From JAGWAJ01 sp965215155 (GTDB lineage: Bacteria; Acidobacteriota; Vicinamibacteria; Vicinamibacterales; UBA8438), in NCBI GenBank assembly GCA_965215155.1, contig CBDCCY010000004.1, forward strand, positions 124,001 to 188,000: a DNA stretch of 64,000 nt, written 5' to 3'. Each line of letters starts with the position of its first letter. The stretch's first letter is position 1. Both the position numbers and the translations under genes were made by a program. The notes under the pieces are model-generated. The model did not search any database, was not told the DNA's origin, and saw only the letters and a program-made list of their open reading frames with translations. Below, piece by piece: positions 8,837 through 19,275 of this stretch.

Positions 8837-9949
8837 CTACCGCCGCCCTTCCGGCGCGGGGCGGCCGCCAAGCTCGTTCTTCTCCCAGAGTTGACCCAGG
8901 CTGTAGTTCTCCAACCACGGCTCCAGCCGAGAGGATTCCAGGCGGCTGAACTGCGTGGCCCCGTTGACGCGGTCAGCCACCAGCACTTCCTCCGGCTCGA
9001 GGTGGTCCAGCAGGAGGGACGACTGGGTGGAGACGATCACCTGGGAATCGGTCGACGCTTGCTTCATGAGCTCCGCCAGCAGAGTAACGGCGGAAGGGTG
9101 CATGCCCAGCTCGGGTTCGTCGACCACAATGACCGACGGCCTGTACTCCGTCGGCTGGAGGAACAGAGTCGCCAGCGCCATGAAGCGCAGCGTGCCGTCC
9201 GACAGTTGTGATGCATCGAAATAGGCGTCCGTTCCCTCATGCTTCCACTCGAGCCTGATCTTGTCGGGGTTCAAACGCTGGGGCTCGAGCGTGAAGTCCC
9301 TGAAGAACGGTGCCACCTGCCGAACCGACCCTACGATGAACCGATACGAATCCTCGTGCTTCTCGCGCAGCAGATGGAGGAAGGGCGCCAGGTTGGCACC
9401 GTCAGGGCGGAGATGGCGGTTGTCGTTCACGTTGGCCGTCTTCTTCAGCGGAGATCCGGCGCTGGTGTCGTGGAAGTGATAGAGTCGCCAACTGCTGAGG
9501 TGTCTCTGGACGTAACGGGCGATTCCCTTGACGTCCGGCCTGCGGATCGCGGCCTCTCGCCCCGCAGTTCCCAGTGCTGAGCCGTAGGGCCTCGGGTATC
9601 GCTTGTCCCAGAAGTAGCTGTTCTCGGACACCACGATCAACTCATCGGTACCGTTCGGCTCGAGATCGACCTCGTACTGGTTTACCCCTTCCTGGAACGA
9701 GATCCGGACGTGAAGCCTCGCGGTGGCCTCGGATCCGAAGTGCAGCACCTTGTCGGCGCCGCCTGCCTTGACGACGTACTCCTGCAGGCGGCCTTCCCGG
9801 AGGGCATTCAGGAAGGAGAATACGCCGACGAAGTTCGTCTTGCCGGACCCGTTCGGACCGATGAGCACCGTCAGCGGCCTGATCTCAAGCTCTTCGATGG
9901 ACTCGATGCTCTTGAAACCATGCACGGTGATGTAGTCCAGCTTGCTCAT
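8837..9949 (-). CDS. ABC-type AAA_21 ATPase paired with DUF4276
   Basis: A 370-residue ATPase of the RecF/SMC-like AAA_15/AAA_21 group. Walker A GPNGSGKT is at residues 31-38, the ABC signature LSDGTLRF at 249-256, Walker B VIVVDEPELGMHP at 273-285, and a VSTQSS segment follows as the switch. It has no TOPRIM domain of its own; that is supplied by the DUF4276 protein just downstream. Its ATG overlaps the TGA of the upstream BCCT transporter (ATGA at 9946-9949), so translation of the two is coupled. Confidence 0.9.
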   Translation of the reverse strand: MSKLDYITVHGFKSIESIEELEIRPLTVLIGPNGSGKTNFVGVFSFLNALREGRLQEYVVKAGGADKVLHFGSEATARLHVRISFQEGVNQYEVDLEPNGTDELIVVSENSYFWDKRYPRPYGSALGTAGREAAIRRPDVKGIARYVQRHLSSWRLYHFHDTSAGSPLKKTANVNDNRHLRPDGANLAPFLHLLREKHEDSYRFIVGSVRQVAPFFRDFTLEPQRLNPDKIRLEWKHEGTDAYFDASQLSDGTLRFMALATLFLQPTEYRPSVIVVDEPELGMHPSAVTLLAELMKQASTDSQVIVSTQSSLLLDHLEPEEVLVADRVNGATQFSRLESSRLEPWLENYSLGQLWEKNELGGRPAPEGRR

Positions 9950-11613
9950 CGCTGCCTTCGTCGATCGGACGCCCGGGGCGCCCGCTGCTCGCGATCTCCA
10001 TTATCGGGCGACAAGACGCGGCTCGGAAGCCCTCGCGCCGGCCGAGCTGCATCCCCGGGGCGCGTCAGTTCCGGCGCCGGAGCGCGACGCAGCCCTCTCC
10101 AGGTGCTGTAGCACATCGCGATCATCACCAATGCAAAAGGGAAGCCGGTGGCGAGGGAAGCGGCCTGCAGGGCCACCAGCCCGCCGCCCAGGAGCAGCGT
10201 GATGGCGACGATCCCCTCGGTGGCGCACCAGAAGACGCGCTGCGCGACTGGCGCGTCGAGCTTGCCGCCGGCGGTGACCGTGTCGATCACCAGCGAGCCG
10301 GAATCGGACGACGTGACGAAGAACACGACCACCAGGAGGATGCCGACGAACGACGTGACCCCGGACAGGGGCAGCACCTCCAGCATCCGGAACAGGGCCA
10401 GCTCCGGCTGCTGCGCCTCGACGGCCTCGAACACGGCGGTGTGACCCCCGTCGAGGTACTGGGACAGGGCGGTCGCCCCGAAGACGTTCATCCAGAGGGC
10501 CGAGAGCAGCACGGGAACGACCAGCATGCAGCCGACGAGCTGGCGCACGGTGCGCCCGCGCGAGACCCGGGCGATGAACATGCCGACGAAGGGCGCCCAC
10601 GAGAGCCACCAGGCCCAGAAGAAGGCCGTCCACCCGTGCAGGAAGTCGAAGTCCTCGCGCCCCACCCAGTTGCTGAGCGGTGCGATTGCCGCCGCGTAGT
10701 GTCCGATGCTCGCCACGAACCCGGCGAGCAGATCGAGGGTCGGCCCGAACGCGAGCACGAACGCGAGCAGCAGCAGGGCGAGGACCAGGTTGAGCTGGCT
10801 GAGCCGCTTGACGCCCCGGTCCATGCCGGCGACCACCGACACCAGCGCGATGCAGGTGATGCCGGCGATGATCAGCACCCGGGTCGTGTCGGTGGCCGGC
10901 ACCCCGAACAGATGCGCCAGCCCCGCCGCCGTCTGTCCGGCGCCCAGGCCCAGGGAGGTCGCCAGGCCGAAGAGCGTGGCGAAGACGGCGAGGACGTCTA
11001 TGACGTCGCCGAGGCGACCCCACACCGCGTCTCCCAGCAGCGGGTAGAACGCCGATCGCAGGGTCAGCGGCAGGCGGAGGTTGTACGCGGCGAAGGCGAG
11101 CGCGAGCGCGACCACCGCGAACATGGCCCACGGATGCACGCCCCAGTGGAAGATGGACGAGGCGAGGGCCAGCCGCTGCGCGGCGTCCACGGAGGCACCG
11201 TCGAGCCCCAGCGGCGGAGCCCGAAAGTGGTCGACCGGCTCCGCCACCCCGAAGAACATCAGGCCGATGCCGATGCCGGCCGCGAACAGCATGGCGAACC
11301 ACGACCAGACGGAGTAGTCCGGCCGGGCGTCCGGGCCGCCCAGGCGCACGCGGCCGAGCGGCGACGCCAGGAGCAGCAGGCAGAAGAGGACGAACAGGTT
11401 CCCGGCCGCCAGGAAGGCCCAGTCGAGCGTCGAGGTCAGCCAGTCGTACAGGGCGTCGAAAGCCCCCGCCGCAGCGTCCCGGAACGCGAGCACGCCGCCG
11501 ACGAACGCAAGGATGGTGAGGCTGGAGACTATGAAGACGGGGTGAACGTCGAGCCCCAGGAACCGGATGTTGTCCCGGCCGATCTCGTAGTCGGTCGGCG
11601 CGGCGGCATTCAT
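9946..11613 (-). CDS. BCCT-family betaine/choline/carnitine transporter
   Basis: A 555-residue secondary transporter with about 12 membrane helices. The BCCT signature is clear in FAAGIGIGLMFFGVAEPVDH and in the tryptophan-rich TAFFWAWWLSWAPFVGMFIA. It likely imports a compatible solute such as betaine with Na+ or H+. The start at 11613 (MNAAAPTDYEIGRDNIRFLG) is preferred because upstream in-frame sequence is arginine-rich and lies over the SUF operon's last gene. The stop codon overlaps the start of the ATPase gene by 4 nt, an odd coupling of an osmolyte transporter with a possible defence ATPase. The C-terminal tail after the last helix is short and polar. Confidence 0.92.
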   Translation of the reverse strand: MNAAAPTDYEIGRDNIRFLGLDVHPVFIVSSLTILAFVGGVLAFRDAAAGAFDALYDWLTSTLDWAFLAAGNLFVLFCLLLLASPLGRVRLGGPDARPDYSVWSWFAMLFAAGIGIGLMFFGVAEPVDHFRAPPLGLDGASVDAAQRLALASSIFHWGVHPWAMFAVVALALAFAAYNLRLPLTLRSAFYPLLGDAVWGRLGDVIDVLAVFATLFGLATSLGLGAGQTAAGLAHLFGVPATDTTRVLIIAGITCIALVSVVAGMDRGVKRLSQLNLVLALLLLAFVLAFGPTLDLLAGFVASIGHYAAAIAPLSNWVGREDFDFLHGWTAFFWAWWLSWAPFVGMFIARVSRGRTVRQLVGCMLVVPVLLSALWMNVFGATALSQYLDGGHTAVFEAVEAQQPELALFRMLEVLPLSGVTSFVGILLVVVFFVTSSDSGSLVIDTVTAGGKLDAPVAQRVFWCATEGIVAITLLLGGGLVALQAASLATGFPFALVMIAMCYSTWRGLRRAPAPELTRPGDAARPARGLPSRVLSPDNGDREQRAPRASDRRRQR

Positions 11614-11660
11614 GCGGGGCCGACCTCCGGAGGCGGCGGGCCGGCGCCGGGGCGGGCTCC

Positions 11661-12509
11661 TCAATCGAAGATGCCGAGCTGCAGCTTCGCCGCGTCGGAC
11701 ATCCGGTCCTTGTCCCACGGCGGCTCCCAGACGAGGTCGACGCGGGCGTCGCTCACGCCCTCGATCGCCTTGACCTTCCCCTGCACCTCGGCCGGCAGCG
11801 TGATGGCGGCCGGGCAGCCGGGGGCGGTCAGCGTCATCTGGATCACGGCCAGGCCCCTGGCGTCGACCGCGACGTCGTAGATGAGTCCAAGCTCGTAGAT
11901 GTTGACCGGGATCTCGGGATCGAAGACGGTCGATAGCTGCTCCACGATCAGCGGCTTGAGCTCCAGCGTCCTGACGGGGTCGGCCTCGATGGGCGGCGCC
12001 GCCGGCGGCGCCGGCGTGCCGGGAGCCGACGCTTGCCCGGCGGGCGCCGGTCCGGCCGCCCCACCGGGATCGGGGCCGGTGAGCGCGCTCGTATCGAAGA
12101 TCGACGAGGAGGACCCGTCGGGAGCGGGAGGCGGCATGGGGGAAGCCGGCGGCGGTGCGGGGGCGTACCCGGGCGACGACCCGGCCGGCGGCGGCGCGGA
12201 GCCGTCGGGCGGCGGGACGACCGGCTCACCCAGTCCCCGCGGCGGCACCGGCGGTCGAAGGGTCGGGGGCGGCGCGGAGGAAGCCTGCGGCGGCGGCTGC
12301 CGTGCCGCTGGCGGTGGTGGCGCCGCTCCCGTCACGTGCGGCGGGATGACGAGATCATCCGCCTCCGGCGGCGCCCCGGCCGGGCTGGTTCCTGCCCCTC
12401 CCCTGGCCGGGCTCGCTCCAGCCCCTTCTCCGGCCGGCGCACGACGTTCATCGGGGCGCTCGCCGGCGCCGAACGGCGGCGGCACGTCGTCGAGATTCAG
12501 GATTCCCAT
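11661..12509 (-). CDS. sufT: SufT-type DUF59 protein with long proline-rich N-terminus
   Basis: A 282-residue protein. The C-terminal ~100 residues are a DUF59/MIP18 domain of the SUF-associated type (DPEIPVNIYELGLIYDV, MTLTAPGCPAAITLP, then WEPPWDKDRMSDAAKLQLG). This protein class helps mature Fe-S clusters. The first ~180 residues are low-complexity and dominated by Pro, Ala, Gly and Ser. The ATG at 12509 begins with MGILNLDDVPPPFG, an order-like motif before the linker, and lies 6 bp behind sufU. The gene closes the SUF operon. SufT proteins are normally little more than the domain, so the extension is unusual. Confidence 0.88.
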   Translation of the reverse strand: MGILNLDDVPPPFGAGERPDERRAPAGEGAGASPARGGAGTSPAGAPPEADDLVIPPHVTGAAPPPPAARQPPPQASSAPPPTLRPPVPPRGLGEPVVPPPDGSAPPPAGSSPGYAPAPPPASPMPPPAPDGSSSSIFDTSALTGPDPGGAAGPAPAGQASAPGTPAPPAAPPIEADPVRTLELKPLIVEQLSTVFDPEIPVNIYELGLIYDVAVDARGLAVIQMTLTAPGCPAAITLPAEVQGKVKAIEGVSDARVDLVWEPPWDKDRMSDAAKLQLGIFD

Positions 12510-12514
12510 TCGGC

Positions 12515-12964
12515 CTACTCCGTCGATACGACCTCGTGGCGGTCGTCGACCGCCGCCCGCAAGGTGTGCCAGGCGAGGCTGGCGCACTTGACGCGGGTCG
12601 GGTAGTCGCGGACCCCGGCGAAGACGGCCAGCTTGCCGAGCGACGTCGCGTCGAGCACGGCCGCATCGTCGGTCACCAGCGCGAGGAACTCCTCGAAGAG
12701 CCGGCGCGCCTCGCCGAGCGTCCGGCCCTTGACGGCGTCGGTCATGAGCGACGCCGACGCCTTGGAGATGGCGCAGCCGGAGCCGAGGAAGCTGACGTCC
12801 GAGATCGTCTCGCCGTCCAGGTTGACGTAGACGGCCAGCCGATCGCCGCACAGCGGGTTGTGCCCGTCGGCGTGCCGGTCGGCGCCGTCGAGCTGCCCGA
12901 AGTTGTGGGGATGCCGGTTGTGGTCGAGGATGACCTCCTGGTAGAGGTCCCTGAGATCGCTCAT
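12515..12964 (-). CDS. sufU: SufU-type iron-sulfur assembly protein
   Basis: A 149-residue SufU/IscU-like protein. Three cysteines typical of the zinc or cluster site are seen in NPLCGDRLAVYV, GSGCAISKASASLM and TRVKCASLAWHT. The GDR insertion is typical of SufU, which in Gram-positive and related systems accepts sulfur from SufS. Its ATG overlaps the TGA of sufS (ATGA at 12961-12964), indicating coupled translation. Confidence 0.95.
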   Translation of the reverse strand: MSDLRDLYQEVILDHNRHPHNFGQLDGADRHADGHNPLCGDRLAVYVNLDGETISDVSFLGSGCAISKASASLMTDAVKGRTLGEARRLFEEFLALVTDDAAVLDATSLGKLAVFAGVRDYPTRVKCASLAWHTLRAAVDDRHEVVSTE

Positions 12965-14220
12965 GCCGGGAACATCTCCCGCACGCGCTCGAGCGCGCGC
13001 ACCAGCGCATCGATCTCCTCGCGCGTGTTGTACATCGCCACCGAAGCGCGGGCCGTGGCGGGAACGCCGAAGCGGTCCATGATCGGCTGCGTGCAGTGGT
13101 GGCCGGTGCGGACGGCGACGCCCTCGGTGTCGACGATGGTGCCGACGTCGTGGGGGTGCGCGCCCTTCATGACGAAGGCGAGGATGCTCGCCTTCCGCTC
13201 CGCCGTCCCGATGAGCCGCAGCCCCTTCACGTCCGAGAGCGCGGCGGTGCCGTAGGCCAGGAGATCCGCCTCGTGGGGCGCGATCGCCGCGAAGCCGACC
13301 CCCTCGAGGTAATCGATGGCCGCGCCGAGGCCGACCACGCCCGCGATGTGGGGCGTGCCCGCCTCGAACTTGTGGGGCAGCTCGGCGTAGGTGGTCTTCT
13401 CGAACGTGACGGAGCGGATCATGTCGCCGCCGCCCTGGTACGGCGGCATCCGTTCCAGCCACTCCTCGCGGCCGTAGAGCACGCCGATGCCGGTCGGCCC
13501 GTAGAGCTTGTGCCCGGTGAAGACGTAGAAGTCGCAGTCGAGCGCCTGCACGTCGACCGGCATGTGGTAGACCGCCTGCGACCCGTCGATCAGCACCGGC
13601 ACGTCGCGGCGCTTGGCCATGCGGACGATCTCGCGCACCGGATTGATGGTGCCGAGCGAGTTCGACAGGTGCACCACCGAGACGAGCTTCGTGCGCGGCC
13701 CGATCAGCCGCTCGAGCTCGTCGAGCTGCAGCGTGCCGCGGTCGTCGATCGGCGCCACGCGAAGCTGCGCCCCCACCTGCTCGCACAGGAGCTGCCAGGG
13801 CACGATGTTGGAGTGGTGCTCCATGTGGGTGATGACGATCTCGTCCCCCGGCCCCACCTGCCGCCGGCCGAAGCTGTGCGCCACGAGGTTGATGCTCTCG
13901 GTGGAGTTGCGCGTGAAGACGATCTCGCGCGACGCGCGGGCGTTCACGAACCGCTGCACCTTGACCCGCGCGGCGTCGTAGGCGGCGGTCGCCTCCTCAC
14001 TCAGCGTGTAGACGCCCCGGTGGATGTTGGCGTTGCCGTCGCCGTAGTAGCGCGCGAGCGCGTCGAGCACCGGCCGCGGCTTCTGCGTGGTGGCGGCGTT
14101 GTCGAGGTAGACGAGGCGATGCTCGCGGACCATCCGGGAGAGGATGGGGAAGTCCCGCCGGATGCGCTCGACGTCGAGCGCCGGCGGAGTCGCCGCGGCG
14201 GCAGGTCCGGCCACGCTCAT
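12961..14220 (-). CDS. sufS: Cysteine desulfurase SufS
   Basis: A 419-residue class V aminotransferase that releases sulfur from cysteine. The PLP lysine is K238 in FTGHKLYGPTG, the catalytic cysteine is C376 in RTGHHCTQP, and THMEHHSNIVPW carries the PLP-stacking histidine. Length and motifs are normal for type II desulfurases (SufS/CsdA). The cofactor-site segment reads IDGSQAVYHMP where ...GAQAVPHMP is usual, a small variation. It starts 9 bp after sufD and overlaps sufU. Confidence 0.97.
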   Translation of the reverse strand: MSVAGPAAAATPPALDVERIRRDFPILSRMVREHRLVYLDNAATTQKPRPVLDALARYYGDGNANIHRGVYTLSEEATAAYDAARVKVQRFVNARASREIVFTRNSTESINLVAHSFGRRQVGPGDEIVITHMEHHSNIVPWQLLCEQVGAQLRVAPIDDRGTLQLDELERLIGPRTKLVSVVHLSNSLGTINPVREIVRMAKRRDVPVLIDGSQAVYHMPVDVQALDCDFYVFTGHKLYGPTGIGVLYGREEWLERMPPYQGGGDMIRSVTFEKTTYAELPHKFEAGTPHIAGVVGLGAAIDYLEGVGFAAIAPHEADLLAYGTAALSDVKGLRLIGTAERKASILAFVMKGAHPHDVGTIVDTEGVAVRTGHHCTQPIMDRFGVPATARASVAMYNTREEIDALVRALERVREMFPA

Positions 14221-14229
14221 CGACGCCCC

Positions 14230-15594
14230 TCACCCATCCACATGGAACGATCCTCCCCCCGACCCGGGCAACTGCGCCAGGAGCAGATCCTCGAGCTGCT
14301 CGCGGATGGGCGCGATGGCGATGCGGTTCAGCAGGTCGCTGGCGAAGGCGTGGATGAGGACGTTCCGTGCCTGCTCGAGCCCGAGCCCGCGCGCGCGCAG
14401 GTAGAAGAGCGCGTCCTCGTCGAGCTGACCCACCGTGGCGCCGTGCGTGCACTTGACGTCGTCGGCGAAGATCTCCAGCTCCGGCTTCGTGTTGATCTGC
14501 GCGTCCTCGGAGAGCAGCAGCGCCTTGTTGGACTGCTTCGCGTCCGTCTTCTGGGCGTCGATCGCCACGATGATCTTGCCGTTGAAGACGGCCCGGGCCG
14601 CCCCGTCGAGGATGCCCTTGTAGAGCTCGTGGCTCGAGCAGTGCGGCTGCGCGTGGTGGATGGTCGTGTGGTTGTCCACCAGGCGGCGGCCGCTCGCCAG
14701 GTAGAGGCCGTTGAGCGTGCACTCGATCCCTTCGCCGTCGAGGAGCGCCCGCGCCTCGTTGCGCACGATGGCGCCCTCGAGGGTGACCGCGTGCGACGAG
14801 AAGCTGGCCGCGCGGCCGAGCCGGACGTGCATCGACGCGATGTGGTAGGCGGCCGGGCTCTCGCGCACGGTCTTGTAGTGGTCGACGACCGCGCCCGGCC
14901 CGGCGACCACCTCCGTCACCGCGTTGGTCAGGTACGCCGACTCGCCGCCGCCCCCGTAACTCTCCACCAGCCGCACCTGGGCGTTCTCGCCGACGACGAT
15001 CAGCACGCGCGGGTGGGTCATGGCCGGCCCGCCGCCGGGCCGCGGCGAAGTGACGAAGAGCAACTGGATCGGCGCCTCGACCACGGTGTTCGCCGGCACG
15101 CGCACGACGGCGCCGTCCTGGAGGAGCGCGGTGTTTAGCGCCGTGAACGCCTCGCTCTCGATGCCGGCGCCGGAGGCCAGGTGCGATTCCACCGCCTGCC
15201 GCGCCGCCCCGCCGGTGTCCGCGGCCAGCACGTCGGCCAGGCTCGTCACCTCGACCCCGGCCGGCAGCGCGGAGACGTCCGAGGCGGGCGCCACGCAGCT
15301 CCCGTTGACGAACAGCAGCGTCTGCCCGGCGCCGACGCCGGTCGCGGCATGCGGCGCGACGTCGGCCGCGGCGGCGGCGCGCTCGGCCGGCGTGGCGAGC
15401 GCGAACGCGGTGCCGGCGATCGGGGCGACGTTCGTGAACCGCCACGCCTCGTCTCGCGTGGTCGGGATGCCGAGCGCCGTGAAGCGCTCGAACGCGCGGC
15501 GCCGCAGGTCGGCAACGGATGCGGGGGCGGGCGCCGTGCGGCGGATCGCCTCGAAGGCGTCGGCGTACGCGTCGGCGGGAGCCAGCGTCGTCAT
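14230..15594 (-). CDS. sufD: SUF scaffold subunit SufD
   Basis: A 454-residue SufD. Family segments include RDEAWRFTNVAP near the N-terminus, the beta-helix core, and the C-terminal KCTHGATVGQLDEDALFYLRARG. The ATG at 15594 has GGAGGG about 8 nt upstream, which favours it over an in-frame start at 15663 that falls inside the palindromic repeats. SufD joins SufB and SufC in the cluster-assembly complex. Between it and sufC lie two tandem copies of a dispersed palindrome. Confidence 0.95.
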   Translation of the reverse strand: MTTLAPADAYADAFEAIRRTAPAPASVADLRRRAFERFTALGIPTTRDEAWRFTNVAPIAGTAFALATPAERAAAAADVAPHAATGVGAGQTLLFVNGSCVAPASDVSALPAGVEVTSLADVLAADTGGAARQAVESHLASGAGIESEAFTALNTALLQDGAVVRVPANTVVEAPIQLLFVTSPRPGGGPAMTHPRVLIVVGENAQVRLVESYGGGGESAYLTNAVTEVVAGPGAVVDHYKTVRESPAAYHIASMHVRLGRAASFSSHAVTLEGAIVRNEARALLDGEGIECTLNGLYLASGRRLVDNHTTIHHAQPHCSSHELYKGILDGAARAVFNGKIIVAIDAQKTDAKQSNKALLLSEDAQINTKPELEIFADDVKCTHGATVGQLDEDALFYLRARGLGLEQARNVLIHAFASDLLNRIAIAPIREQLEDLLLAQLPGSGGGSFHVDG

Positions 15595-15608
15595 CGGCCC
15601 TCCGCTGG

Positions 15609-15683
15609 CGCGCCCTGACGGGCGCGTCGGGAGTCGGCGCGGGCACGAACCGCTCCATGGCACGTTTCTGAGGCGCAGACTCC
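15609..15683. repeat. Dispersed composite palindrome, copy 1
   Basis: The unit opens with the hairpin CGCGCCCTGACGGGCGCG (15609-15626). A larger imperfect inverted repeat follows, with arms GGAGTCGGCGC and GCGCAGACTCC around a ~35-nt centre containing CCATGGCA. The same composite recurs directly downstream with a 78-bp period. Confidence 0.75.
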
Positions 15684-15686
15684 TGG

Positions 15687-15760
15687 CGCGCGCTGACGGG
15701 CGCGTCGGGAGTCTGCGCGGGCAACGGACTTCTCCATGGCAAGCTCCGTGGCGCAGACTC

Positions 15761-15761
<1 letters not shown>
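15687..15761. repeat. Dispersed composite palindrome, copy 2
   Basis: This is the second tandem copy, 78 bp after the first. The small hairpin has one mismatch (CGCGCGC/GGGCGCG). The large stem is better: GGAGTCTGCGC pairs fully with GCGCAGACTCC. It ends on the last base of the sufC stop codon, so on the sufC transcript the hairpin forms immediately behind the gene, between sufC and sufD. It could stabilise the upstream message or attenuate expression of sufD. Confidence 0.75.
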
Positions 15762-16519
<758 letters not shown>

Positions 16520-16533
16520 GACTGCCTGACTCC

Positions 16534-17976
<1,443 letters not shown>

Positions 17977-18060
17977 GCCGCCTGCTCCTGCCTGAACACG
18001 CGCCCGGCCGCGTCCACTGGAGGACGCCGCCGATCCCGCGATCCGTGTTCGCCGCCATTG

Positions 18061-18114
18061 CCGACCAGAATGGTCGGGTATTCCATCTTATCGAATCGCC
18101 GAACGGCGGCGCAA
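18061..18114 (-). promoter_or_regulatory. Candidate suf promoter and palindromic operator
   Basis: Reading on the minus strand, TTGCGC (18114-18109) is followed after 18 bp by TAAGAT (18090-18085). A perfect 7-bp palindrome, CCGACCA-GAA-TGGTCGG at 18061-18077, begins just where transcription should start. A repressor bound there would block the suf operon. I do not recognise the site as a known IscR or SufR box. Confidence 0.42.
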
Positions 18115-18210
18115 CCGGCGGCGGGCGGTGCAGAGCCGCCGCGGCCGCCCCTCGGGATCGCCCGCCCGCGGAGCGCCCGTCCCTCCGCCGGCCTCACGTG
18201 GATCGCCAAC

Positions 18211-18241
18211 TTGCACGAACATAGCCAATCGGCTATAGATT
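18211..18241 (+). promoter_or_regulatory. Promoter and operator of the XRE antitoxin locus
   Basis: TTGCAC (18211-18216) and TATAGA (18234-18239) are separated by 17 bp. The palindrome ATAGCCAATCGGCTAT (18221-18236, 6-bp arms) lies between them and overlaps the -10 box, where an antitoxin would bind for autoregulation. Transcription should begin about 18246, at the start codon itself. Confidence 0.6.
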
Positions 18242-18245
18242 GGTC

Positions 18246-18572
18246 GTGGTGCTGCGAAACCTCGTGCGCGAGGCGCGCAAGCGCGGGCGGCTCACACAGG
18301 CGGCGCTGGCACGTGGGGCGGGCGTGCCGCAGTCGACGATCGCTCGCATCGAGTCCGGCGCACGCACGCCCTCGACGGACCTGGTCGAGAGGCTCGTGCG
18401 CGCCGCGGGCTTCGAGATCCGCGTCCGTCTGGGGGAACCGGACCCGGGCACGGCCTCGCTGCTCCGCCAGAGCCTGTGCCGGACACCGGCCCAGCGTCTC
18501 GCCGGCGCTGCCCGTGCTGCGCGCTTCGTCCTGCGGGGGCGCAGGCAGATGCTGGTCGGGAAGCGTGGCTGA
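18246..18572 (+). CDS. XRE-family HTH antitoxin-like regulator
   Basis: A protein of about 108 residues with a Cro/C1-type helix-turn-helix near its N-terminus (RLTQAALARGAGVPQSTIARIESGARTP). The last third is basic. The start is uncertain: GTG codons at 18246 and 18249 fall at the predicted transcription start, so a leaderless message is likely; a TTG at 18240 is also in frame. It overlaps the following nucleotidyltransferase gene by 8 nt, the usual arrangement for an HTH antitoxin and its toxin. Confidence 0.78.
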   Translation: MVLRNLVREARKRGRLTQAALARGAGVPQSTIARIESGARTPSTDLVERLVRAAGFEIRVRLGEPDPGTASLLRQSLCRTPAQRLAGAARAARFVLRGRRQMLVGKRG

Positions 18573-19092
18573 CCAGCCGTTCGATCCGGCTGCCATGCTG
18601 GCGGCGCTGCACGACGCCGGGGTGCGCTTCGTCCTGATCGGAGGGATGGCGGCGGTCCTGCACGGGGACGTCGGGGTGACGGTCGACATCGACATCACCC
18701 CCGCCCGCGACCCCGACAACCTGGAGCGGCTGGCCGCCGCCTTGCGCGCCCTCGACGCCCGCATCCGCGCCGACTAAGTCCCCGCAGGCCTGCCCTTCGA
18801 GCGATCGGCGGCGTTCCTGCGCGACCTCGGCCCGGACGGGATCCTCAACTTGACGACACGCGCCGGCGCCCTGGACGTGTCGTTCGTACCGGCCGGCACG
18901 GCCGGCTACGATGACCTGAAGCGCGACGCGGTCCGGATCGACGCAGCCGAGGGCGTACGCATTCCGGTCGCGTCGCTGGCCGACGTGATCCGCTCCAAGA
19001 GCGCGGCCGACCGCGAGAAGGACCGCCTGGCGCTGCCTCGCCTGCATGAGTTGCTCGAACGGACTTCCGGGGCGCGGCGCCACCGAGGCTGA
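18565..19092 (+). pseudogene. Nucleotidyltransferase toxin interrupted by an in-frame TAA
   Basis: The frame starts at GTG 18565 and codes for a minimal nucleotidyltransferase domain (VLIGGMAAVLHGD, then VTVDIDITPARDPDNLERL). It meets TAA at 18775-18777, yet the same frame continues with conserved-looking sequence (VPAGLPFERSAAFLRDL, then GALDVSFVPAG and IRSKSAADREKDRLALPRL) to a TGA at 19092. Intact relatives read straight through this point, so a single base change (for example GAA to TAA) has probably truncated the gene. No start with a ribosome site is seen after the stop. A sequencing or assembly error is the alternative. Confidence 0.72.
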
Positions 19093-19151
19093 CGGTTCCG
19101 GACCGGCGCCCGTAACGTGAACCGTCATGCGGTACCTGTATTCTGGACCTG

Positions 19152-19180
19152 GGAGTCTGTGCCGCGGAACGGCGGACTCC
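19152..19180. repeat. Degenerate copy of the dispersed palindrome
   Basis: GGAGTCTGTGCCG and CGGCGGACTCC form an imperfect stem related to the repeats at 15609-15761. It lies between the broken toxin gene and the glycerophosphodiesterase gene. Confidence 0.4.
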
Positions 19181-19275
19181 GGTAGGCGGGCTGGGCGGGA
19201 ATCGGAGCCGCAGGCGACGGTTTCCGGGCTGGGAATCTGCGGAGCGCGCACCGCCGAGACGGGAGGCCCAAGCTG

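Noticed and set aside
18775..18777. Recoding of the TAA in the nucleotidyltransferase gene
   Set aside because: TAA is not decoded as selenocysteine and no frameshift signal is seen. A nonsense mutation or sequence error is simpler.
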